64,000 bases of DNA from AWTP1-13 sp963832445 (GCA_963832445.1 CAWHUM010000007.1:62001-126000), one strand, 5' to 3'. Positions 1 to 8,753 are shown, counted from the stretch's first letter. The notes: generated from the letters alone by a model not told the origin. A program made the numbers and translations.

Positions 1-332
1 TACAGGTAGACGAACGTGAGCACCACAGCCAATTCTCCGCCATTCAAGACGGGGAAGAAGCCCCTCGGCGCATGAGCGTAGAAGTAGGCGACGGCGCACA
101 AGCCCGAGAGGATGAAGGCCGAAATCCGGGTGAAGAGCCCAATAACCAGAAGCGACCCGAAAATCAGCTCGATTATGCCGGCAACGCCGCTCATGGTCAT
201 GGGATTCATGTTGTTCATCGGACTGGTTGGGAAATTGAGGTACTTGGCCGTGGCGTGCTCCAATACGACCAGGCCCGAAATGATGCGCAGGATGCTGAGG
301 AGTTGAGGCGTGAACGGCTTGAGAAAGTTCAT
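1..332 (-). CDS. DoxX family membrane protein (3' end off the window)
   Basis: About 110 residues are visible, from the ATG at 332 to the window edge, so the C-terminus is missing. The protein starts MNFLKPFTPQLLSILRIISG and shows hydrophobic segments near residues 10-25, 50-70 and 75-95. The spacing and the polar loop rich in Met and Asn between segments one and two are typical of the DoxX/DoxD family of small four-helix inner-membrane proteins, usually 130-150 residues. The biochemical role of most family members is unknown; some are linked to redox or thiosulfate metabolism. A purine-rich stretch (GGGGAGGAAAC on the minus strand) just before the ATG supports the start. It is transcribed in the same direction as the dehydratase gene upstream at 460-2268, with about 127 bases between. 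Confidence 0.8.
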   Translation of the reverse strand, partial: MNFLKPFTPQLLSILRIISGLVVLEHATAKYLNFPTSPMNNMNPMTMSGVAGIIELIFGSLLVIGLFTRISAFILSGLCAVAYFYAHAPRGFFPVLNGGELAVVLTFVYL

Positions 333-459
333 TGTTTCCTCCCCTATTCAGGTCGCGCGAGCCGTGCAAAGAGCGGCTGCAACCACAGTCTAGTCGACTC
401 ACAAATTGGACAGGAAGATTGATCCGCGAACGACCGAGAATCGGCTGGTTGGCGCACGA

Positions 460-2268
460 TCAGTGATTGTCGCGCGGGATGCCTTTGGTCTTGGCGATCC
501 TCTGGTACTTGACCGCCGGCTTCAGCACCATGCCTTGGGAGAGCTCGTCGACCAGCCCGCGCTGGATCTCCTGCCATGGCGTCTGGTGAGCGGGGTACTT
601 GTAGCCTCCGTGCCCCTGCAGCGCGGCGCGCCGCTCGTCGTATTCCTCCTTGGAGATGAGGATGTCGGCGGTGCGCTTGTTGAGATCGATGCGCACGCGA
701 TCGCCGGTCTTGAGGATGGCGAGCCCACCGCCGGTTGCCGCCTCCGGCGAGGCGTTGAGGATCGAGGGTGAGCCCGACGTGCCGGACTGGCGACCATCAC
801 CGATGCAGGCCAGCGCGGAAACGCCCTTCTTGATGAGGTAGCTGGGGGGCCGCATGTTCACGACCTCGGCGGCACCCGGATAGCCGGTGGGGCCGGCGCC
901 GCGCATGAACAGGATGCACGAGGCGTCGATCTTGAGCGCGGGATCATCGATGCGCTTGTGGTAGTCCTCAGGGCCATCGAACACGATGGCACGGCCCTCG
1001 AACGCGTTCGGGTCCTTGGGGTTCTCCAGATAGCGCTTGCGGAACTCCTCGGAGATGCCGCTGGTCTTCATGATGGCGCTGTCGAAGAGATTGCCTTTCA
1101 TGTTGAGGAAGCCGGCCTTGTCCTTCAGCGGCTTCTTGTACGGGCGGATCACGTCCGGATCGATGACCGTTCGGTCCTTGCAGTTCTCGCCCATCGTCTT
1201 GCCGTTCACTGTGAGCGCATCCTCGTGGATCTTGCGCCCTTTCATCAGCTCGTTGACGACGGCGGGAACACCGCCGGCGCGATGGTACTCCTCGCCCAGG
1301 TACTGCCCCGACGGCTGCAGGTTGACGAGCAACGGAACGGCGTAGCCGACGCGCTCCCAGTCGTCGTTGTCGAGGGGTACGCCGATGTGGCGGGCAATGG
1401 CATTGAAATGGATCGGCGCGTTGGTGGAGCCGCCGATGGCAGAGTTGACCACGATGACGTTCTCGAAGGCCTCGCGCGTCATGATCTTGGACGGGCGCAG
1501 GTCCTCCCAAACCATGTCGACGATGCGTTTTCCCGTCTCGTAGGCGAGCTGGGCGCGCTCCTTGTGCGGGGCGGGCGGAGCGGCGCAGCCGGGCAGCGAC
1601 ATGCCGAGCGCCTCGGCCAGCGAATTCATGGTCGAGGCAGTACCCATCGTGTTGCAGTGGCCGGGCGACGGCGCGGACGATGCGACCAGCTCGACGAACT
1701 GCTCGTAGTTGATCTCACCGGTGGCATACATCTGCCGCGCCTTCCACACGATGGTGCCGGAGCCGGTGCGCTCGCCCCGGAACCAGCCGTTGAGCATCGG
1801 CCCGCCGGACAGCACGATCGCCGGGATATCGACGGTGGCGGCGGCCATCAGTTGCGATGGCGTGGTCTTGTCGCATCCGGTGGTGAGCACGACCCCGTCG
1901 ATGGGGTAGCCGTAGAGGATCTCGACAAGGCCCAGATAGGCGAGGTTGCGATCGAGCGAGGCGGTCGGGCGCTTGCCGGTCTCCTGGATCGGGTGCACGG
2001 GGAACTCGAAGGCGACGCCGCCGGCCTCGCGGATGCCCTCGCGCACGCGCTGCGCCAGCACCAGGTGGTGGCGGTTGCAGGGCGAGAGGTCGGAGCCCGA
2101 CTGGGCAATGCCGACGATGGGCTTGCCAGAGGACAGCTCCTCGCGCGTGAGGCCATAGTTCATGTACCGCTCGAGATAGATGGCGGTCATGTCCGGGTTG
2201 TCCGGATTGTCGAACCACGCCCGCGAGCGCAGCTTCTTGATCTGGGCAGCAGTGGGCTTCCTGGGCAT
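460..2268 (-). CDS. xylD: IlvD/Edd family sugar-acid dehydratase, xylonate dehydratase-like
   Basis: 602 residues, normal length for pentonate dehydratases of the IlvD/Edd family, which remove water from sugar acids with an Fe-S cluster and Mg2+. The N-terminal RSRAWFDNPDNPDMTAIYLE and the motifs SDLSPCNRHH, TTGCDKTTPS, GHCNTMGTASTMNSLAEALG and GDGRQSGTSGSPS are all present. The cysteines in the CNRHH, GCDK and GHCNTMG motifs are the expected cluster ligands. Overall it resembles Caulobacter XylD (D-xylonate to 2-keto-3-deoxyxylonate) more than biosynthetic IlvD, including the C-terminal end with a His next to the stop. A XylX-like gene for the following step lies 4 kb away on the other strand. 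Arabonate or another sugar acid is an alternative substrate. The family is certain; the substrate is inferred. Confidence 0.85.
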   Translation of the reverse strand: MPRKPTAAQIKKLRSRAWFDNPDNPDMTAIYLERYMNYGLTREELSSGKPIVGIAQSGSDLSPCNRHHLVLAQRVREGIREAGGVAFEFPVHPIQETGKRPTASLDRNLAYLGLVEILYGYPIDGVVLTTGCDKTTPSQLMAAATVDIPAIVLSGGPMLNGWFRGERTGSGTIVWKARQMYATGEINYEQFVELVASSAPSPGHCNTMGTASTMNSLAEALGMSLPGCAAPPAPHKERAQLAYETGKRIVDMVWEDLRPSKIMTREAFENVIVVNSAIGGSTNAPIHFNAIARHIGVPLDNDDWERVGYAVPLLVNLQPSGQYLGEEYHRAGGVPAVVNELMKGRKIHEDALTVNGKTMGENCKDRTVIDPDVIRPYKKPLKDKAGFLNMKGNLFDSAIMKTSGISEEFRKRYLENPKDPNAFEGRAIVFDGPEDYHKRIDDPALKIDASCILFMRGAGPTGYPGAAEVVNMRPPSYLIKKGVSALACIGDGRQSGTSGSPSILNASPEAATGGGLAILKTGDRVRIDLNKRTADILISKEEYDERRAALQGHGGYKYPAHQTPWQEIQRGLVDELSQGMVLKPAVKYQRIAKTKGIPRDNH

Positions 2269-2386
2269 GGGCGTTTCCTAGCGGCTTGTTGGGCTTGGCT
2301 GGTTGGCAGCGGGCAGGCCGGGCCAGTCTAGCGCCTCCTGTCGCGCTGAGAAGCTCAGATTGTCGGGAAGCTCTGCAGTCCGCTGG

Positions 2387-3827
2387 CTAGGGACTTTCAG
2401 TCTTACGACCGGGGGCAACCGTACTGCCGGCATTGGCCTTACCAACGAGCGCCTGCACGCCGGCTTCGAGCACGGGATCGGCGCCCCCCGAATAGGGTAT
2501 CGTCCGGGCAACCTCGATGTCAGGCGCAACTCCCGGGCCCTCCAAGACCTCACCATCGATCTCGAGGCCCGACACGGCCAGATAGAGCAGGTTACCGCCC
2601 GGCATGGCGAAGGCGCTTGCAGCACTGACGGCACCCGCCGTGCGCGTTCCGATCAGCGGTCCCTGCCGCTCGCGCTTGTAGGCATGAACGAACAGCTCCG
2701 CCGTGCTGCGCGTGTGTTGATCGATGAGAACCGCCGTGCGGCCTCGCAACGCCCTTGCCGCCCGCGACCTTTTGGACTTGTCACGCGAGCCCATGAGCGG
2801 CCCGCGCGGATCGAGCAGGTCCAAGTAGCGGGTTGCCGTGCTGCCCGTGCCACCGATCTTTCCGCGCATATCGACGATCAGGCCATCCAAAGGGGCAGGG
2901 CGAGCTTGCTCACCCTTGTCGTCTCTGGGCCATTCCCTGACGCCAAGCTTTGCCAGACCGTCCAACAAGGCGTTGCTCGAACTCTTCGCCGACGGAAGCC
3001 CAGACATGCACGTAGCCGATGCGCCGCCCATCGCGCTCGATGAGCCGCGCGCTGGCCCGCGTCGCCTCGCGAAAAGCGTGCAGCGGGGCGATGCTCATGA
3101 CCGGGATTTGGAGAGTCTCGGTCGGAGCATCCGGCGCGCGCCGGATCGCAACAGCGACGCTGTTGCCGACCTTGCCGCGGAACGAACGTATCGGGTGGTA
3201 GGGCGCGCCATCGACGCTGACGATCTCATCGCCGACCTTCAGTCCGGCGCGTGCCGCCGGACTGCCCTCGAGCACGGCATCGACGTAGTCGCGGCCATCG
3301 ATGCGCGCCGAGAAAAGGCCAATGCCGGCGTAGGTCACGCCGGCGCCCCAGAAGCGGTCGTCGAACTCCTCCTTCGGCATGGAGGCGCCGCCGAACACCG
3401 CCATCAGGATGTAGTAGTCCACATCGTCAGGGGTGAGCAGACCGGTATGGGAGCTTTTGAGCTCGCCAAGCAGCGCATTGATACGGCGAGCAGCCTCCTC
3501 GAGGTTGGGAGCTTCGACCACGCTCGGGCGTACCTCCGCGGCGCGCTTTTCCCAGCCGACGGCAGTAAGCCGATCCTTGTCCCAGAACGACTTCGCCGTG
3601 GTCGCGACGACGGCATCGAACAGCGCGCCGAAATCTTGCGCAGCAGGGGCGCTCTTGGCTTCGAGCTTTGGAACCTCGCGTTGGGGGCTTGGGGGCTCTT
3701 GCGCAAAAGGCGCGGTGGCTACCGCGATCACAAGCCCGAGAACAGCGAGGCCGGCGACGACGTAAGCGCCGGCGCTTGATCGCCCGCGATAGGGTGTCAA
3801 TGACAACGACGCACGCGCCGGCAGCAT
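2387..3827 (-). CDS. S41-family (C-terminal processing type) peptidase with PDZ domain, one frameshift
   Basis: Two overlapping reading frames join into one protein of about 479 residues if a single base is removed near 2970-2975, after the residues VGEEFEQ. The order is N-terminal membrane anchor (about residues 20-42), linker, PDZ domain (the stretch AGLKVGDEIVSVDGAPYHPI), and an S41 core with TRSTAELFVHAYKRE and GTRTAGAVSAAS. In the family a Ser and Lys from this core form the catalytic dyad; the Ser of RSTAE and the nearby Lys fit. It is likely anchored in the inner membrane with the protease facing the periplasm. The summed length is a multiple of three after removal of one base, so a sequencing insertion is as likely as true inactivation. 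It lies about 120 bases downstream of the XRE gene and has no clear operon partner. Confidence 0.75.
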
Positions 3828-3947
3828 ATCTCAGATCTCTCCGCGACATAGCCCCCGCGAGATCGATTGAAGGCAGCAGCGGCAGTTTCTGCCAGTTAAA
3901 CCTTGGTAAGCTCAGCCCGTCTCCCGAACCACTGACCCAACACGTGC

Positions 3948-4238
3948 TCAGCGTGCGTCAGCCGGCTCAAGGCTGATCTTGAGCTTATGACCGGTCGCCT
4001 TGGCAAATCGCTCGAGCGTGCGCGTGGAAGGCTTCATACGCCCACCTTCGAGCCGGGAGATGACCGTGCGCGTTGTCTTCATGCGGGCCGCCAGCTGCTC
4101 CTGCGTCAAGCCGGCGCGAGCACGTGCGCCGATCAGCTGACGCGCAAGCTCAAACTCACCTTCCAGGTCGGCGTATGCCTTCGCGTAGCCGGGACGCTCT
4201 TTGAGCCACTTCTTGTGTAGGTCGTCGACGCGCGTCAT
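3948..4238 (-). CDS. XRE-family HTH protein, HigA-like antitoxin without a visible toxin partner
   Basis: 96 residues. A charged N-terminal helix (about 1-35, DLHKKWLKERPGYAKAYADL) is followed by a Cro/C1 helix-turn-helix at about residues 37-90: AGLTQEQLAARMKTTRTVIS as recognition region and RLEGGRMKPSTRTLERFAKA. This arrangement is that of HigA2-type antitoxins, which bind their own promoter and neutralise a RelE-fold toxin usually encoded just upstream. Here the gene upstream on the same strand is an SDR at 4323, and the 84 bases between hold only a short palindrome, so no toxin gene is present. It may be an orphan regulator or a solitary antitoxin. Confidence 0.7.
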   Translation of the reverse strand: MTRVDDLHKKWLKERPGYAKAYADLEGEFELARQLIGARARAGLTQEQLAARMKTTRTVISRLEGGRMKPSTRTLERFAKATGHKLKISLEPADAR

Positions 4239-4298
4239 TCAACGATCCTGCCGAGGCTTGCAGGGGTCTACGAGGCTTGATGCTGCAGCGTGTCGTGG

Positions 4299-4318
4299 AT
4301 GCCCGCCTGCGCGGGCAT
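4299..4318. terminator. Short GC-rich palindrome after the SDR gene
   Basis: Stem ATGCCCGC / GCGGGCAT with a 4-base loop, four bases beyond the SDR stop codon. The sequence is of the widespread 'atgcccgc..gcgggcat' intergenic palindrome type seen in alphaproteobacteria. It could act as a transcription stop or mRNA stabiliser for the operon 6110 to 4323, but there is no T-run, so terminator function is an inference. Confidence 0.4.
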
Positions 4319-4322
4319 GACG

Positions 4323-5054
4323 TTAGCCGGCTATCAGGCCACCGTCCACCAGCACCTCCGATCCGGTCGTGAAAGACGAAGCAGGCGACAGCAGCCACAC
4401 GACCGCGTCGGCCACCTCCTGCGGCTGGCCCAGGCGGCCGATAGGGATCTGCGCGTGCAGCTTACCCATGGCCTTGGCCGGATCGGGCCGGGTCTTGACC
4501 ATGCGGTCCACCATGTCGCCCTCGATGAAGGCGGGGTGCACGGAGTTGGACCTCACCGGCGGCCGCTTGCGCGCACCCGACAGCGCCACCGACTTGCTGA
4601 GCATGCGCACCGCGCCCTTGGAGGCGTTGTAGGCGGCGAGGTTGGCGCCGGCGACGATGCCGGAGGCGGAAGAGATGTTGACGATGGAGGGCGCCTTGGA
4701 CTTGGCCAGCAGCGGCATGGCGTACTTGCAGCCGAGGAACACGCCGTCGGCATTGATGGCCATCACGCGGCGCCACTCGGCAAAGCTCGTCTGCTCGACA
4801 TCGCCAGGCGTGCCGACGCCGGCATTGTTGACGAGGCCATCGAGGCGGGCGTAGCGGCGCTCGATCTCAACGATTGCCGCCTTCCAGTTCTCCTCGCTGG
4901 TGACGTCCAGCGCGATGTCGACTTTGCCGCGGGAGGCGAGATCGCTGCGGATGGCAGTACCGCCGGCCGCCTCGATCGCCGCGCACATGGCGCTGCCGAG
5001 CGTACCCAGCGCGCCGGTGACGAGAACGATGTGGTCCTTGAGTTGAGTGCTCAT
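4323..5054 (-). CDS. SDR family NAD(P)-dependent oxidoreductase
   Basis: 243 residues from the ATG at 5054, normal for classical short-chain dehydrogenases. Cofactor motif TGALGTLGSA (the TGxxxGxG position), NNAGV, the catalytic Ser in NISSASG, and YNASKGA (Tyr and Lys of YxxxK) are all present, followed by the C-terminal GSEVLVDGG. An upstream in-frame start at 5249 was rejected because it overlaps the preceding membrane protein gene, whose TGA overlaps this ATG (ATGA). It is the last gene of a three-gene operon, crotonase (6110) - small membrane protein - SDR. That pairing suggests fatty-acid or aromatic acyl-CoA degradation, with the SDR acting as a 3-hydroxyacyl dehydrogenase. The exact substrate cannot be read from the sequence. 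Confidence 0.88.
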   Translation of the reverse strand: MSTQLKDHIVLVTGALGTLGSAMCAAIEAAGGTAIRSDLASRGKVDIALDVTSEENWKAAIVEIERRYARLDGLVNNAGVGTPGDVEQTSFAEWRRVMAINADGVFLGCKYAMPLLAKSKAPSIVNISSASGIVAGANLAAYNASKGAVRMLSKSVALSGARKRPPVRSNSVHPAFIEGDMVDRMVKTRPDPAKAMGKLHAQIPIGRLGQPQEVADAVVWLLSPASSFTTGSEVLVDGGLIAG

Positions 5055-5308
5055 GGCAACTTCTTCCTCCTCCTCAGGCCCAACGAGCGGCCCATGCTGA
5101 ATGTCGCATAGAACATGATGAGGCTCATCAGGCCGCTCATCGCCAGGATCTGCGCAAAGCCGCTGACGCTGCCGGAGGCCGAGACCACGGCCTGGTACGA
5201 GACAGCCTGCAGAGCCAGGACGGCACATGCCACGGCCGCAGGCGCCCACCAGCCCAACAGCCTGTAGCCGAGGAAGGCGGAAACGAGGGCTCCGGCCAAC
5301 AGCAGCAT
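5051..5308 (-). CDS. Small inner-membrane protein in the crotonase-SDR operon
   Basis: 85 residues starting MLLLAGALVSAFLGYRLLGW. Three hydrophobic stretches (about residues 1-15, 18-38 and 50-70) and a basic C-terminus (RSLGLRRRKKLP) indicate a small polytopic membrane protein. The start at 5308 is preferred over 5356 because the crotonase gene stops at 5313, giving a 4-base gap, and because the longer form would add a non-hydrophobic extension. It overlaps the next gene by ATGA, so the three genes are probably translated together. I do not recognise a family. Confidence 0.6.
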   Translation of the reverse strand: MLLLAGALVSAFLGYRLLGWWAPAAVACAVLALQAVSYQAVVSASGSVSGFAQILAMSGLMSLIMFYATFSMGRSLGLRRRKKLP

Positions 5309-5312
5309 TGCC

Positions 5313-6110
5313 TCAGATGTCCTTGAAGTCGCCGTGGCGGCCCTTGCCTTGGGCAAAGCGGGCGGCGCCGCGGATGCCTTCCGCTTTGACGATGCCGGCG
5401 CTGGTGGCCCATTCGCTCTCCAGCCCCTCCCTCACCGGCTTGCCCCAGGCGCGATACGCAGAGAGACGATCCGCGCACATGCACTCCTGCGGAAACCGGG
5501 CGATCTCCTGCGCCATAGCCTCGGCGGCCTCGCGCGCCCGCCCATGCGGCACGACCTTCTCGCACAGGCCGATGCGATAGCTCTCATCGGCCGGCACCTT
5601 GCGGCCGGTCATGATGATCTCCAGCGCCTTGCCCATGCCCACCAGACGAGGCAGGCGCACGGTGCCGCCGTCGATCAGCGGCACGCCCCAGCGCCGGCAG
5701 TAGACGCCGAAGTAGGCGCTCTCCGCCATGACGCGCACGTCGCACCACATGGCGAGCTCCATGCCGCCGGCCACCGCCGGGCCCTCCACCGCGGCGATCA
5801 CCGGCTTGGACAGCTCGAGGCGCGAGGGGCCGAGCGGACCGCGGGGGGCCTTGCCGCCGCCTTTGGGAAAGTCGAGGACACGCACCGGGTCCTGCTGGTC
5901 GAGGCTGGATACCGATTTCAGATCCCAGCCGGCGCAGAAGGCGCCGCCTTCGCCCCAGAACACGGCCACGTTGGCGGAGCGATCGGCGTCGAACTGCTCG
6001 AAGGCCGCCACCAGGTCGTCGGCGCTCTTGGGGTCCATAGCGTTGCGCGCTTCCGGCCGGCTGTGAATGACAGTCCAAACCGAGCCGGATTTCTCGATGC
6101 GAACGCTCAT
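5313..6110 (-). CDS. Enoyl-CoA hydratase/isomerase (crotonase) family protein
   Basis: 265 residues, typical crotonase length. The oxyanion-hole regions are visible: NVAVFWGEGGAFCAGWDLKS (about 48-67) and the second motif AAVEGPAVAGGMELAMWCDV (about 110-130). The usual second catalytic glutamate region is less clear (RRWGVPLIDGGTVRLPRLVG): Asp rather than Glu follows the Pro-Leu-Ile, as in several non-hydratase crotonases. It could therefore be a hydratase, isomerase or hydrolase acting on an acyl-CoA thioester in the cytoplasm. It is first in an operon with a small membrane protein and an SDR. The paired palindromes at 6142-6311 lie immediately upstream, between this gene and the divergent XylX-like gene, in the position of both promoters. 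Confidence 0.85.
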   Translation of the reverse strand: MSVRIEKSGSVWTVIHSRPEARNAMDPKSADDLVAAFEQFDADRSANVAVFWGEGGAFCAGWDLKSVSSLDQQDPVRVLDFPKGGGKAPRGPLGPSRLELSKPVIAAVEGPAVAGGMELAMWCDVRVMAESAYFGVYCRRWGVPLIDGGTVRLPRLVGMGKALEIIMTGRKVPADESYRIGLCEKVVPHGRAREAAEAMAQEIARFPQECMCADRLSAYRAWGKPVREGLESEWATSAGIVKAEGIRGAARFAQGKGRHGDFKDI

Positions 6111-6141
6111 GACATCTCCTGGAAGCAGCGTGGCGGGAAAG

Positions 6142-6216
6142 CTAGTGTCCTGATCGCGAAATTCGTCTCAGTGTACAGCGAGCATAGAACGAATTTCGCG
6201 ATCTGAAGGACACTAG
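6142..6216. repeat. Palindromic element A, copy 1
   Basis: 75 bp near-perfect inverted repeat. The left arm begins CTAGTGTCCTGATCGCGAAA and the right arm ends GGACACTAG; arms of about 25 and 28 bases enclose a loop of about 22 bases. The right arm carries three extra bases (TGA on the plus strand) at a fixed position ten bases from its end, giving an asymmetric bulge. The nearly identical copy is at 12662-12736 and a diverged one at 19103-19180. Element B always follows after 13-14 bases. Confidence 0.85.
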
Positions 6217-6230
6217 CCAAGTTATTGGTT

Positions 6231-6311
6231 CTAGTGCGATTCAGATCGAGAAGTCCGCTTCACCACCTAACTGATCGCGACGTAGCGGACACTTCTCGAT
6301 CATCGCACTAG
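6231..6311. repeat. Palindromic element B, copy 1
   Basis: 81 bp inverted repeat beginning CTAGTGCGATTCAGATCGAG and ending GATCATCGCACTAG. The TCA bulge is in the left arm, that is, on the side facing element A, so A and B form a mirror-like pair of related hairpins (both arms contain CTAGTG, TTCAGATCG and GAA at matching positions). It lies 53 bases upstream of the XylX-like start at 6365. Confidence 0.85.
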
Positions 6312-6364
6312 TGTAGCTTGCGGGCAGCGAACCTTAGCAAAGAAAAGCCCGGTGGGGAGGAAGC

Positions 6365-7549
6365 ATGGCGCGCGTTGAGGACAGCATGACCCCGGAGGCG
6401 ACGCTGCCAAGGGATGGCACGGCCGGGGCGCTCGCCGGGCGCGTGTGGCGGCCGGAGATCGAAGGCCCCTCGGTGGTCTCTATTCGCGCGGACGGCGTCT
6501 ACGACATCTCCAGGCTGGCGCCGACCATGCGCAACCTGGCGGAAGCTGCCGATGCCGTAGACATTGTCCGCCGGGGCAAGGGCGAGCGCATCGGCGACCT
6601 GGCCGACATCCTCGCCAATACGCCGGAGGCGCAGCGCGATCAGGGCAAGCCCTGGCTGCTGGCACCCATCGATCTGCAGGCGATCAAGGCTGCCGGAGTC
6701 ACGTTCCCGCTCTCCATGTTGGAGCGGGTGATCGAGGAGCAGGCCCGGGGCGCCCCTGAGAGGGCCGAGGCTATTCGCGCCAGCGTCCTGGCGCAGCTCG
6801 GCGGCGACATTCGCAAGCTCGTGCCGGGGAGCAAGCAGGCAACCGAGCTCAAGCGTCTGCTGATCGAGCAAGGGGCGTGGTCGCAATACCTGGAAGTGGG
6901 CATCGGCCCGGATGCGGAAATCTTCACCAAGGCGCAGCCGATGTCCGCCGTCGGGCACGGCATGGAGGCAGGGCTGCACCCGATCTCGGTGTGGAACAAT
7001 CCCGAGCCGGAGGTTGTGCTGGTGGTGAACTCCAAGGGGGCGATCGTCGGCGCCACGCTCGGCAACGATATCAATTTGCGCGATGTCGAAGGCCGATCGG
7101 CCCTGCTGCTCTCCAAGGCCAAGGACAACAACGCATCGACGGCCGTGGGCCCGTTCGTGCGGCTATTCGACGGCACGTTCACGCTGGACACGGTGCGGCG
7201 CATCGACGTGGGCCTCAAAGTGGAGGGCGAAGACGGCTTCGTGTTGCAGGGGCGCTCGTCGATGGCCGAGATCGCCCGCGACCCCGCCGATCTCGTGCAG
7301 CAGATGTTGGGGCGCCACCACCAGTATCCCGACGGCGCGGTGCTGTTCCTGGGCACGATGTTCTCGCCGGTCAAGGATCGCGGCGCCAAGGGCCAGGGTT
7401 TCACGCACAGGAAAGGCGACGTCACCTCGATTTCGGCACCCGAGCTCGGCACGCTCGTCAATCGCATGACGCTGTCCACAGAGGCAACGCCCTGGCAATT
7501 CGGCGCGGGCGCGCTGATGCGCAATCTGGCGCGGCGCGGGCTTCTGTGA
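6365..7549 (+). CDS. xylX: FAH-family 2-keto-3-deoxy-sugar-acid dehydratase, XylX-like
   Basis: 394 residues, close to Caulobacter XylX in length and layout. XylX-type proteins dehydrate 2-keto-3-deoxy-pentonate to a 2,5-dioxo acid in the oxidative (Weimberg) pentose route. The fumarylacetoacetate-hydrolase fold is shown by WNNPEPEVVLVVNS, GNDINLRDVEGRSALLLSKA, KDNNASTAVGPFVRLFD, HQYPDGAVLFLGTMF and GQGFTHRKGD; the Glu residues of NNPEPE and the Asp of GNDIN are expected metal ligands. A conserved APIDLQAIKAAGVTFPLSML segment precedes the catalytic domain (about residues 97-116). The start at 6365 follows GGGGAGGAAGC, a good ribosome-binding site. The next gene follows after two bases. Together with the XylD-like gene at 460-2268 this suggests pentose-acid oxidation. 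Confidence 0.85.
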   Translation: MARVEDSMTPEATLPRDGTAGALAGRVWRPEIEGPSVVSIRADGVYDISRLAPTMRNLAEAADAVDIVRRGKGERIGDLADILANTPEAQRDQGKPWLLAPIDLQAIKAAGVTFPLSMLERVIEEQARGAPERAEAIRASVLAQLGGDIRKLVPGSKQATELKRLLIEQGAWSQYLEVGIGPDAEIFTKAQPMSAVGHGMEAGLHPISVWNNPEPEVVLVVNSKGAIVGATLGNDINLRDVEGRSALLLSKAKDNNASTAVGPFVRLFDGTFTLDTVRRIDVGLKVEGEDGFVLQGRSSMAEIARDPADLVQQMLGRHHQYPDGAVLFLGTMFSPVKDRGAKGQGFTHRKGDVTSISAPELGTLVNRMTLSTEATPWQFGAGALMRNLARRGLL

Positions 7550-7551
7550 GC

Positions 7552-8682
7552 ATGCAAGCCATGAAACCGCTGGCAGGCACCCTCGTCGTCTCGCTGGACC
7601 AGGCTGTGGCCGCGCCGATGACGGCGCGCAGGCTGGCAGATGCCGGAGCGCGGGTGATCAAGATCGAACGGCCGGAGGGCGACTTTGCGCGCTACTACGA
7701 CGACGTGGTGCTCGGACAATGCACGCACTACGTCTGGCTCAACCGCGGCAAGGAATCCGTGGTGGCGGACCTCACCAAGGCCGAAGATCGGCGCCTGTTC
7801 GAGGCCATGCTAGCCAAGGCGGACGTGTTCCTGCAGAACCTCAAGCCAGGCGCGCTTGCAAAGCTCGGCTATCCGATCGAGGCTTTGCGGGAGAAACATC
7901 CCAGGCTCATCTGCTGCTCGATCTCGGGCTATGGCGACGAGGGACCCTATCGGGACCGGAAGGCCTACGACCTGCTGATCCAGGCGGAATCGGGCATCTC
8001 CTCCATCACCGGCGGCCCCGAGGCACCGGCGCGCGTCGGTGTCTCGCTGGTCGACATTGGCACCGGGCTGCACGCCTACGAAGCGATCCTAGAGGCGCTG
8101 ATCAGGCGTGGGCGCACGGGGCAAGGCGCCGATATCCGCGTCGCCATGTTCGATGCAATGATGGAGTGGATGGCGGTGCCGCTGCTGTTCGGCGAGCATG
8201 GCGATCCCCCGAAACGCATGGGGCTCACGCATTTCAGCGTCGCGCCCTACGGCGTGTTTCAGACGCGCGATGGCCACCCGATCCTCATCGCGGTGCAGAA
8301 CGACCGGGAATGGGCAGTGCTGTGCAAAAAGGTGCTCGACCGGCCGGAACTGGCGACGGACCCACGGTTCGCGACCAACCCGGCACGCATCGCAAATCGG
8401 GGAGAAACCGACGGCGTCATCGCCCGCTGCTTCGGCGCGGAGAACGTCGAGGCGCTGTCGTGGCGGCTCGATGCGGCGCAGATCGCATTCGCGCATGTCA
8501 ACGATGTGCTGAGCATTCTGCGCCATCCGCATCTGCGGCGGGTAACGGTGGATTCGCCGAACGGGCCGATCGCCCTTCCTGCACCGCCGGTGCGGCTGAT
8601 GGGCGAGGAGGAAGCGAGCTTTGGTCCGCTGCCTGCGCTCGGCGAGCATACGGGGCGCGTGCGCTGGGAATTTCTGGGTTGA
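7552..8682 (+). CDS. CaiB/BaiF (class III) CoA-transferase
   Basis: 376 residues. Class III family signature: LVVSLDQAVAAPMTARRLAD and GARVIKIERPEGDFAR at the N-terminus, WLNRGKESVVADL, LKPGALAKLGYP, ISGYGDEGPYRDRKAYDLLI (the Asp after Ala-Tyr is the expected acyl-forming nucleophile) and SLVDIGTGLHA. Such enzymes move CoA between carboxylic acids, e.g. succinyl-CoA or formyl-CoA donors. The ATG at 7552 is three bases past the XylX stop; a GTG at 7546 or an ATG at 7561 are alternatives. Translational coupling to the XylX-like gene suggests that a carboxylate product of that pathway, or a substrate fed to it, is activated by CoA transfer. The actual acids are unknown. Confidence 0.85.
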   Translation: MQAMKPLAGTLVVSLDQAVAAPMTARRLADAGARVIKIERPEGDFARYYDDVVLGQCTHYVWLNRGKESVVADLTKAEDRRLFEAMLAKADVFLQNLKPGALAKLGYPIEALREKHPRLICCSISGYGDEGPYRDRKAYDLLIQAESGISSITGGPEAPARVGVSLVDIGTGLHAYEAILEALIRRGRTGQGADIRVAMFDAMMEWMAVPLLFGEHGDPPKRMGLTHFSVAPYGVFQTRDGHPILIAVQNDREWAVLCKKVLDRPELATDPRFATNPARIANRGETDGVIARCFGAENVEALSWRLDAAQIAFAHVNDVLSILRHPHLRRVTVDSPNGPIALPAPPVRLMGEEEASFGPLPALGEHTGRVRWEFLG

Positions 8683-8733
8683 CGAAGGTCGCACCAGAAG
8701 CGCGACCGGCGTCGCGACCTCCAGGCCCAGCAA

Positions 8734-8753
8734 TCCCCGTGCATGTTCACGGG
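8734..8753. terminator. Hairpin between the CoA-transferase and pepN
   Basis: Stem CCCCGTG / CACGGGG with a 6-base loop, about 50 bases after the CoA-transferase stop and 85 before pepN. No strong T-run follows, so it is only a candidate transcription stop for the xylX operon. Confidence 0.35.

Noticed and set aside
958..2331. 457-codon plus-strand frame opposite the dehydratase
   Set aside because: Low-complexity Leu/Ala/Arg/Val/Gly/His translation and complete overlap with a clear XylD-like gene.
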